Positions 5,340 through 10,137 of a stretch of DNA of 10,137 nt are shown here, one piece after another. Under the pieces are notes generated by a model. It did not search any database. It was not told where the DNA came from and saw only the letters and a list, made by a program, of their open reading frames with translations. The translations under genes and the position numbers were made by a program. The stretch is taken from assembly GCA_020844525.1 (NCBI GenBank), contig JAJGAH010000050.1, positions 1 to 10,137 on the forward strand. The letters are read 5' to 3'. Positions within the stretch are counted from its first letter, which is position 1; each line of letters starts with the position of its first letter. This stretch comes from Eubacterium sp. GTDB taxonomy: Bacteria; Bacillota; Clostridia; Lachnospirales; Lachnospiraceae.

Positions 5340-6872
5340 ATGACAAAAATTCTTGTACAAATATCGAAATACGTGCTTCTCCTGATCATGATTTTTTTCA
5401 CGATCGAGACCTACATGGTTCTGAGAAGAAAGTCAGATACGGCCAGACGGCGGATCATGCGGAACCAGATCTGGCTAATGGTACTCTTTAACTCCGTCAG
5501 CTATGTAATCATGTACCTGCAGTCCCAGGACCCCTACATGATCCTGATGCTGATCTGCGTGATCGGGTACATCCTGGTTGTACAGATCCTGTACCGGATT
5601 ATATACCGGAAGGCTTCCCTGATACTGCTCAACACCATGTGTATGATCCTGTCCGTAGGTCTGGTCATGCAGTCCCGGCTTGGAATGGACACCGCGCGGA
5701 AGCAGTACATCATAGCAGCATTCGCCACCATGGTATGCTTTATTATTCCGGTATTTGTCCGCAGGGTGCGCTGGGTATCAAAGCTGACCTGGCTCTATGC
5801 CGTTGTCGGCATCCTTCTTCTCGGCGTCGTTCTGGTGCTGGGCCGTGTCACTGGCGGTGCGAATCTGAACGTCAGTATCGGCGGCATATCGTTTCAGTTC
5901 TCTGAATTCGTCAAGATCAGCGTCGTGCTCTTTATGGCAGGCATGCTGCAGAACCGCACGGATTTCAAACAGGTCGTGATCACGACCATTGTTGTTGCCA
6001 TCCATGTAGGCATCCTTGCGTTGTCTGCCGATCTTGGGGCAGCTTTGGTTTACTTCGTCGCATATATTGTCATCGTGTATGTTGCAACCCGGAATCCCGG
6101 ATATGTGGCAATTGGCCTCGGAGGAATGGCCGGTGCCTGTGTTGTTGCCTACAAGATGTTTGAACACGTGCGTGTCCGCGTGCAGGTCTGGAAAGACCCG
6201 TTTGCCGATTACGAGGGCTCCGGTTATCAGATTATTCAGGCTCTCTTCGGTGTCTGTGCGGGAGGCTGGTTTGGAACCGGATTGTTTAACGGGCACCCCG
6301 AAATGATTCCGCTTGCCTATGAGGACTTTACCTTCGCCGCCATCTGTGAGGAATTCGGTGTCATCTTTTCCATCTGTCTGATACTTCTCTGCATGGGAAT
6401 GTATCTGCTGATTGTAAATATCGCGCTTCGCCTCGACCGTCCGTTCTACAAGCTGGTCGCGATCGGACTTGGAACAGAGTATGCATTTCAGGTATTCCTG
6501 ACGGTTGGCGGAACCACAAAATTCATACCTATGACGGGCATCACTCTTCCGCTGGTCAGCTATGGCGGAAGCTCCTTAATGTGCACCATTGCCATGATTT
6601 CCATCATTCAGGGCCTGTACATTATGAGAAAGGACGAGGACGAAGAACTTGAGGAAGAAAGACGAGAGAGGATACGAAGAAACAGACAATTCCAGCCGCA
6701 GGGCGCCGAGCCGGGATTCCGGCCGCAGCAATACCGGCAGGAACAGCCGTACCGGTCAGAGCAGGCGTACCGGCCGCGGCAGGACAGAGGACAGGTATCC
6801 AGAGACACCGGAGACCTCGAACGAAAGATCGAAGAACAGACAAAAGAGGATCTCGCGCTCCGCAATCATTAG
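5340..6872 (+). CDS. SEDS peptidoglycan glycosyltransferase (FtsW/RodA/SpoVE family)
   Basis: SEDS proteins polymerise lipid II into glycan strands and work with a class B PBP, the next gene here. The product has 510 residues, much longer than the usual 370-420. Six hydrophobic segments (about 8-27, 43-60, 66-88, 92-112, 123-140, 150-169) precede the conserved GGAN...SEF loop (172-190); canonical ten-helix SEDS proteins have three there. An N-terminal addition of about three helices is therefore inferred, as in actinobacterial RodA. Other family marks are GSGYQ (293-297), the YEDF motif with D329, which I match to the proposed catalytic Asp, CEEFG, and P..G..LPLVSYGGSS (397-412). The usual QPSE motif reads QFSE. 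After the last helix comes an 80-residue charged, disordered tail (from about 430) with three YR-Q hexapeptide repeats. GAGGA nine bases upstream supports ATG 5340. Whether it serves elongation (RodA), division (FtsW) or sporulation (SpoVE) cannot be decided here. Its tail overlaps the next gene by 224 bases. Confidence 0.93.
   Translation: MTKILVQISKYVLLLIMIFFTIETYMVLRRKSDTARRRIMRNQIWLMVLFNSVSYVIMYLQSQDPYMILMLICVIGYILVVQILYRIIYRKASLILLNTMCMILSVGLVMQSRLGMDTARKQYIIAAFATMVCFIIPVFVRRVRWVSKLTWLYAVVGILLLGVVLVLGRVTGGANLNVSIGGISFQFSEFVKISVVLFMAGMLQNRTDFKQVVITTIVVAIHVGILALSADLGAALVYFVAYIVIVYVATRNPGYVAIGLGGMAGACVVAYKMFEHVRVRVQVWKDPFADYEGSGYQIIQALFGVCAGGWFGTGLFNGHPEMIPLAYEDFTFAAICEEFGVIFSICLILLCMGMYLLIVNIALRLDRPFYKLVAIGLGTEYAFQVFLTVGGTTKFIPMTGITLPLVSYGGSSLMCTIAMISIIQGLYIMRKDEDEELEEERRERIRRNRQFQPQGAEPGFRPQQYRQEQPYRSEQAYRPRQDRGQVSRDTGDLERKIEEQTKEDLALRNH
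6636..6640 (+). promoter_or_regulatory. Shine-Dalgarno supporting a TTG start for the PBP
   Basis: GAGGA, inside the SEDS coding sequence, is eight bases upstream of TTG 6649. The PBP frame has no ATG before the one in the middle of its membrane helix, so this site decides the start. Confidence 0.5.
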
Positions 6873-8262
6873 ACCCTACCGCATTGTCTCATTCGTGTCA
6901 CTGGCGCTGTTTGTCTCTCTGATCGTCTATATGATTTACTTTCAGATCAACGACAGCGAGGCACTTCTGAACAGCCCGCTGAACAAGCGGCAGGAGGAGG
7001 TTGAAAAGCAGATCATCAGAGGCTCTATCCTTGCTTCAGACGGCACAACCGCGCTGGCACAGACAAAGGTCGCAGATGATGGTACGGAGACCAGAGAATA
7101 CCCCTATGGCTCGCTCTTTGCACAGGCAGTCGGTTATTCTGTCTATGGAGGAAGCGGACTGGAATCCAGTCACAACAATGACCTTATCCAGTCCCACGCA
7201 AGCATCGTCTCGCAGGTGGAGAATGACCTGAATGAGCAGAAAAAGGACGGGGACAACATTGTGACCACCTTCAGTGTTCCCCTTCAGCAAGCCGCAGCTT
7301 CCGCCCTGGGGAGCAATTCCGGCGCAGTGGTTGCCATGAACGTCAGCACCGGGGAGGTTCTGGTGGACTACAGCAGCCCGAATTATGATCCCAATACCGT
7401 GGAGGAGGACTGGGACACACTGACCAACTCGGACAACGGCATTTTTCTGAACCGTGCCACCCAGGGTCTGTATCCTCCGGGGTCCACCTTCAAGATTGTG
7501 ACCGCGCTTGCCTACCTGCGTCAGAACGGCAGCTTTGATAATTTTTCCTATAATTGCACAGGCACCTATGAAAATGCAGGTTTTACGATCCACTGCTATA
7601 ACTACGAAGCACACGGACAGGAGACCTTTGCAAGTGCCTTCGCCAATTCCTGTAACTGTGCCTTTGCCTATATGAGCATGAACAATATCGACAAGAGCAC
7701 CCTCCGGCAGGCTGCAGAGGACTTCGGGCTGAACCAGAGCCTGGACACCGATCTGGACGTCACAGAAAGTGTCTTCACCATGGATTCCAATACACCTGAC
7801 CAGCTGACCATGCAGACAGCAATCGGACAGGGAGATACCCGTGTTACCCCTCTGCAGATGTGCATGATCGGACAGGCAGTCGCAAACGATGGCGTTATGA
7901 TGAAGCCCTACTTTGTCCAGAAGGTGGTCAGTGCAGACGGAAATACCGTAAAAACCACTGAGCCCGCCACATATAAGGAGGTTATGGATGCTGGTCAGGC
8001 TTCCAATCTGACAGAAGCCATGCGCGGCGTTGTACAGAACGGAACCGGAACAGCCCTTGCGGACCTCCCATATGATATTGTCGGCAAGACCGGAACTGCA
8101 GAATACGACAGCGAAGGTCATGCACACTCCTGGTTTGTTGGATTTTCCAATACAGGGAATAACGACATTGTGGTCTGTGCCATTGTCGAAAACGGTGGAG
8201 ACGGCACAGCACCGGCGATCAACGTAGTGCGCGACGTCTTTACAACCTATTTTGGCAGCTGA
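6649..8262 (+). CDS. Class B penicillin-binding protein (transpeptidase), PbpA-like
   Basis: This is the DD-transpeptidase expected to partner the preceding SEDS glycosyltransferase. The 537-residue product has a basic Ser/Arg/Thr/Gly-rich cytoplasmic tail (1-78) and one membrane helix (about 79-99). A short N-terminal module follows, with IIRGSILASDGT, YPYG..FA..VGY and SGLE, resembling actinobacterial PbpA rather than large E. coli PBP2/FtsI. The transpeptidase domain has SxxK as S279-T-F-K282 in PPGSTFK, SxN as S334-C-N336, and KTG at 480-482. All catalytic motifs are intact. The start is the odd point. The only reasonable site is TTG 6649, with GAGGA eight bases upstream; the first in-frame ATG lies inside the helix, and a GTG near 6895 would remove its first part. 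If TTG is right, the gene shares 224 bases with the SEDS gene in another frame. A hidden frameshift in the assembly is the alternative. The function call is strong; the start is moderate. Confidence 0.93.
   Translation: MRKKDERGYEETDNSSRRAPSRDSGRSNTGRNSRTGQSRRTGRGRTEDRYPETPETSNERSKNRQKRISRSAIIRPYRIVSFVSLALFVSLIVYMIYFQINDSEALLNSPLNKRQEEVEKQIIRGSILASDGTTALAQTKVADDGTETREYPYGSLFAQAVGYSVYGGSGLESSHNNDLIQSHASIVSQVENDLNEQKKDGDNIVTTFSVPLQQAAASALGSNSGAVVAMNVSTGEVLVDYSSPNYDPNTVEEDWDTLTNSDNGIFLNRATQGLYPPGSTFKIVTALAYLRQNGSFDNFSYNCTGTYENAGFTIHCYNYEAHGQETFASAFANSCNCAFAYMSMNNIDKSTLRQAAEDFGLNQSLDTDLDVTESVFTMDSNTPDQLTMQTAIGQGDTRVTPLQMCMIGQAVANDGVMMKPYFVQKVVSADGNTVKTTEPATYKEVMDAGQASNLTEAMRGVVQNGTGTALADLPYDIVGKTGTAEYDSEGHAHSWFVGFSNTGNNDIVVCAIVENGGDGTAPAINVVRDVFTTYFGS
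6729..6782 (+). repeat. Three 18-bp tandem repeats in the SEDS/PBP overlap
   Basis: Copies at 6729-6746, 6747-6764 and 6765-6782 share the core TACCGG at bases 4-9 and end in CAG. In the SEDS frame they encode QYRQEQ, PYRSEQ and AYRPRQ. In the PBP frame the same DNA encodes repeats around TG (NTGRNS, RTGQSR, RTGRGR). The repeat length is a multiple of three, so both frames are preserved. Confidence 0.85.
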
Positions 8263-8299
8263 ATGAAAATCTTCCCCTGCAGCCCCGTCATATCCTTCC

Positions 8300-8328
8300 T
8301 TGCGAACAGCAGAGAACTGTCGTATACT
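8300..8328 (+). promoter_or_regulatory. Sigma-A-type promoter for the NUDIX gene
   Basis: TTGCGA (8300-8305) is followed by a 17-base spacer and TATACT (8323-8328). Transcription would start near 8335, about 20 bases before the NUDIX ATG, leaving room for its SD. The promoter lies in the 92-base gap after the PBP, so the three downstream genes can be expressed apart from the envelope block. I saw no intrinsic terminator between the PBP stop and this promoter, so read-through is also possible. Confidence 0.75.
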
Positions 8329-8340
8329 GATAATAATTAT

Positions 8341-8346
8341 GGGAGG
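8341..8346 (+). promoter_or_regulatory. Shine-Dalgarno of the NUDIX gene
   Basis: GGGAGG is eight bases before ATG 8355, within the short leader predicted from the 8300-8328 promoter. Confidence 0.8.
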
Positions 8347-8354
8347 ATAAACAC

Positions 8355-8801
8355 ATGATCAATGCGGTAAGCTGCGGGGGAATTGTCATCTTCCGCGGAA
8401 AGATCCTCGTCCTGTACAAGAACTTCAAGGGCCGCTATGAGGGCTGGGTGCTGCCCAAGGGCACCGTTGAACAAGGAGAAACGTTCACAGATACCGCGCT
8501 TCGCGAGGTACGGGAAGAATCCGGGGCGAAGGCAACAATCATAAAATTCGTCGGGACAAGTCACTATACATTTGAAGTCCCTGAAGGAGAAGTCGACAAA
8601 CAGGTCCACTGGTATCTGATGATGGGAAGCAGCTATTACAGTAAGCCGCAGTGGGAGGAATATTTTATCGATTCCGGATACTACAAATATCACGAGGCCT
8701 ACCACCTGCTGAAGTTCACAAATGAACGTCAGATCCTCGAAAAGGGCTACAGCACATATATGGAGATGAAGAAATCAGGATTATGGGTACCCCGGAAATA
8801 A
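8355..8801 (+). CDS. NUDIX hydrolase
   Basis: NUDIX enzymes hydrolyse nucleoside diphosphates linked to another moiety, using Mg2+ held by the glutamates of the Nudix box. The complete box lies at residues 36-58: G36, E42, R50-E51-V52, E54-E55 and G57-A58, in the exact spacing GX5EX7REUXEEXGU. It is preceded by GWVLPKG, a form common in small diadenosine-polyphosphate or general housekeeping Nudix proteins; the true substrate cannot be read from the sequence. The 148-residue length is typical of a single-domain enzyme. The start is well supported by GGGAGG and by the promoter just upstream. Its last 19 bases overlap the next gene, indicating a coupled pair. The C-terminal part is rich in Tyr and Lys and shows no extra domain I recognise. 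Confidence 0.93.
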   Translation: MINAVSCGGIVIFRGKILVLYKNFKGRYEGWVLPKGTVEQGETFTDTALREVREESGAKATIIKFVGTSHYTFEVPEGEVDKQVHWYLMMGSSYYSKPQWEEYFIDSGYYKYHEAYHLLKFTNERQILEKGYSTYMEMKKSGLWVPRK

Positions 8802-9124
8802 ACCAGTCAGGCATTCTATATTTCGGCACCCGCGCCGGGGAACAGAAAGAGAAGATCCGCCGCGCACTGAAAAAGAGAGCCTGGTTCCCAGGCTTATTTT
8901 TAATTACCTATCCGCTCAATGAAGCGGAACAGCTTGATATCATCGAGGCAAGATATCTCTGCAGCGATGTCATCCTGCGCACACTTCCGCCTGTAGTCGG
9001 CGTAGCGATTGGCAGACGGGAGGCTTACCAGACCGTTGCACGCATCGCCAGGGATGCCTGGGAGGAAACAGGAACCTGTGATATGAAAGCATTTTTACGT
9101 GGAAAAACCGGGCCTGCACGCTGA
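8783..9124 (+). CDS. Conserved-looking small protein of unknown function
   Basis: I do not recognise this 113-residue protein. It has no clear signal peptide or membrane helix. The sequence alternates basic helical segments (EKIRRALKKRAW, 23-34) with short hydrophobic strands (FLITYPL, 39-45; VVGVAIG, 71-77) and a helix (YQTVARIARDAWEETG, 82-97), suggesting a small alpha/beta cytoplasmic domain. The reading frame is supported by its tight position: it starts inside the NUDIX gene (19-base overlap) and ends 54 bases before the next gene, filling what would otherwise be a 377-base gap. AGGA sits only two bases before ATG 8783, so initiation may depend on coupling to the NUDIX gene. Nothing in it indicates catalytic residues. 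Co-expression with the NUDIX enzyme and the DUF2953 protein is the only functional hint. Confidence 0.75.
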   Translation: MGTPEINQSGILYFGTRAGEQKEKIRRALKKRAWFPGLFLITYPLNEAEQLDIIEARYLCSDVILRTLPPVVGVAIGRREAYQTVARIARDAWEETGTCDMKAFLRGKTGPAR

Positions 9125-9167
9125 TGTGATGCCTGATTTTTATCACCCTATGCCACAGTGATTCATG

Positions 9168-9173
9168 AAGGAG
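9168..9173 (+). promoter_or_regulatory. Shine-Dalgarno of the DUF2953 gene
   Basis: AAGGAG is five bases before ATG 9179, a near-ideal site that fixes the start. No separate promoter was recognised in the 54-base gap. Confidence 0.8.
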
Positions 9174-9178
9174 TAAGA

Positions 9179-10137
9179 ATGCTGGCAGTTTTATTGAAGA
9201 TTCTGTCCATCATCGGCATTGTCCTGTTGTGGATTCTGGGAATTATTCTGTGCATCATACTTCTGCTGCTCTTTACGCCATTTTGCTATCGGGCGGCACT
9301 GAAAAAGCACGGGCAGGATTTTGACCTGCAGGGAAAAATGTGGTGGCTGTTTCACTTTCTGCATATCACATTTTCCTTTCACCATTCAGATGGACGCAGT
9401 GCACATGCATTTGAGGTCTATCTGCTTGGAATCCCGATCCTGAAGACATTGAACCGAAGGAAAGAAAAGAAAAAATCCCCAAAGGAAAACGCCTACCACA
9501 GCGCCTCTGAGGCAAGGGGGCAGACATGGACGCAGGCAAAAATCCGTCCATCTGCAGAACCCGGCCGCTGGAAGTACAATCCGGATGCCGGAACAGCGGA
9601 CTCCGCAAAGCAGATCGATATTTCCGTCATTCCTGGTGAGCGGCCGAACGCACTGGCGCGCCTCGGCGCCAGGATCAGTGCTCTGTTCGCAAGAATCAGA
9701 AAAGGTCTGACTTCTTTTTTTACAGAAACCGAAAAGGTCATGCAGAAGCTGCAGGCGTTCTGGAGAAAATTCACCGATACGCTGGAATATCTGGAATCCG
9801 AGTCCTTTTACCAGTTCAAGGAGCTGGCGCTCCGTCAGATCGGTGCGCTCCTGAAGCATATTCTGCCTCGCAGCATAGACGGATATCTGGAGTTTGGTAC
9901 CGGAGACCCGGCAGCAACAGGGCAGATCCTGGGGCTTATCGCCATCTTTTATCCGACACTTCCGGGAGACCTTTTAGTACGACCGGATTTTCAGGAAGAG
10001 GTATTTGAAGCGGATATCAGCTTCCGGGGGCACTTCTTCCTCATTGTTCTTCTGGTGAGAGTTCTCCGGATTGTCACTCAGAAGGAAATTAAAGTTCTGA
10101 TGCATAAAATCCGTCCCCATGGCAGGAAGCGGAACGA
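9179..10137 (+). CDS. DUF2953 domain membrane protein, 3' end beyond the window
   Basis: The frame is open from ATG 9179 to the window edge (319 codons and two bases), so the C-terminus is missing. Residues 5-33 form one long hydrophobic anchor rich in Leu and Ile, followed by a basic stretch. That places the N-terminus at the membrane with the rest on one side, probably the cytoplasm. The middle (about 95-160) is a basic, low-complexity linker, then comes an amphipathic helical region (about 160-225). Near residues 236-250, GYLEFGTGDPAATGQILG, followed by YPTLPGD and PDFQEEVFEADISFRG, matches the G-x-G-D-P-A-x-T-G core of DUF2953 proteins such as B. subtilis YtfI. In Firmicutes this family is commonly followed by a GerW/YtfJ sporulation gene, so one is expected just past 10137. 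Function is unknown beyond that link. The family call is from memory of the motif. Confidence 0.8.
   Translation, partial: MLAVLLKILSIIGIVLLWILGIILCIILLLLFTPFCYRAALKKHGQDFDLQGKMWWLFHFLHITFSFHHSDGRSAHAFEVYLLGIPILKTLNRRKEKKKSPKENAYHSASEARGQTWTQAKIRPSAEPGRWKYNPDAGTADSAKQIDISVIPGERPNALARLGARISALFARIRKGLTSFFTETEKVMQKLQAFWRKFTDTLEYLESESFYQFKELALRQIGALLKHILPRSIDGYLEFGTGDPAATGQILGLIAIFYPTLPGDLLVRPDFQEEVFEADISFRGHFFLIVLLVRVLRIVTQKEIKVLMHKIRPHGRKRN

Noticed and set aside
7036..8127. 363-residue minus-strand open frame opposite the PBP
   Set aside because: The sense strand carries intact SxxK, SxN and KTG motifs; the antisense product has no recognisable features.
9126..9146. GTGAT...ATCAC inverted repeat before the DUF2953 gene
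   Set aside because: Five pairs around an 11-base loop with no T-run after it; likely chance.

Overview
The window looks like a chromosomal housekeeping locus of an anaerobic Firmicute, most likely Lachnospiraceae (Clostridia). This is an inference from protein style and gene order: a clostridial RuvB, a ZapA followed by a long U32 protein, an extended SEDS protein with a class B PBP, and a DUF2953 protein. GC content is moderate. I see no tRNA, rRNA, CRISPR array, transposase or phage gene.

Layout. Positions 1-174 (minus strand) hold the N-terminal part of an RNase H-like (YprB-type) exonuclease-fold protein, with a well-formed promoter at 210-238. It is divergent from the rest, which is all plus strand. 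ruvA (496-1119) and ruvB (1378-2379) encode the Holliday-junction branch-migration complex. They are separated by an AT-rich 258-bp gap with two sets of tandem repeats. zapA (2488-2859) overlaps a large U32 'peptidase' gene (2840-5293) that resembles the RlhA/YdcP RNA-hydroxylation family. A SEDS glycosyltransferase (5340-6872) and its class B PBP partner (6649-8262) follow. A clear internal promoter (8300-8328) then drives a NUDIX hydrolase (8355-8801), a small unknown protein (8783-9124) and a DUF2953 membrane protein that runs off the window (9179 onward).

How it fits together. The middle of the window is a cell-envelope and division block. ZapA bundles FtsZ, and the SEDS/bPBP pair polymerises and crosslinks peptidoglycan. 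The U32 enzyme is an RNA-modification passenger common in such operons. RuvAB upstream is DNA repair. DUF2953 proteins usually sit beside a GerW/YtfJ sporulation gene, so one is predicted just past the window.

Most unusual feature. The SEDS and PBP genes appear to overlap by 224 nt in different frames. The PBP frame has no ATG before the middle of its membrane helix, and its best start is a TTG with a good Shine-Dalgarno. The shared stretch encodes the disordered cytoplasmic tails of both partners and contains a three-copy 18-bp repeat that is periodic in both proteins. Nothing here clearly amounts to a new defence or mobile system. The leads are this dual-coding tail, the SD-poor ruvA leader with a hairpin, and the repeats before ruvB.
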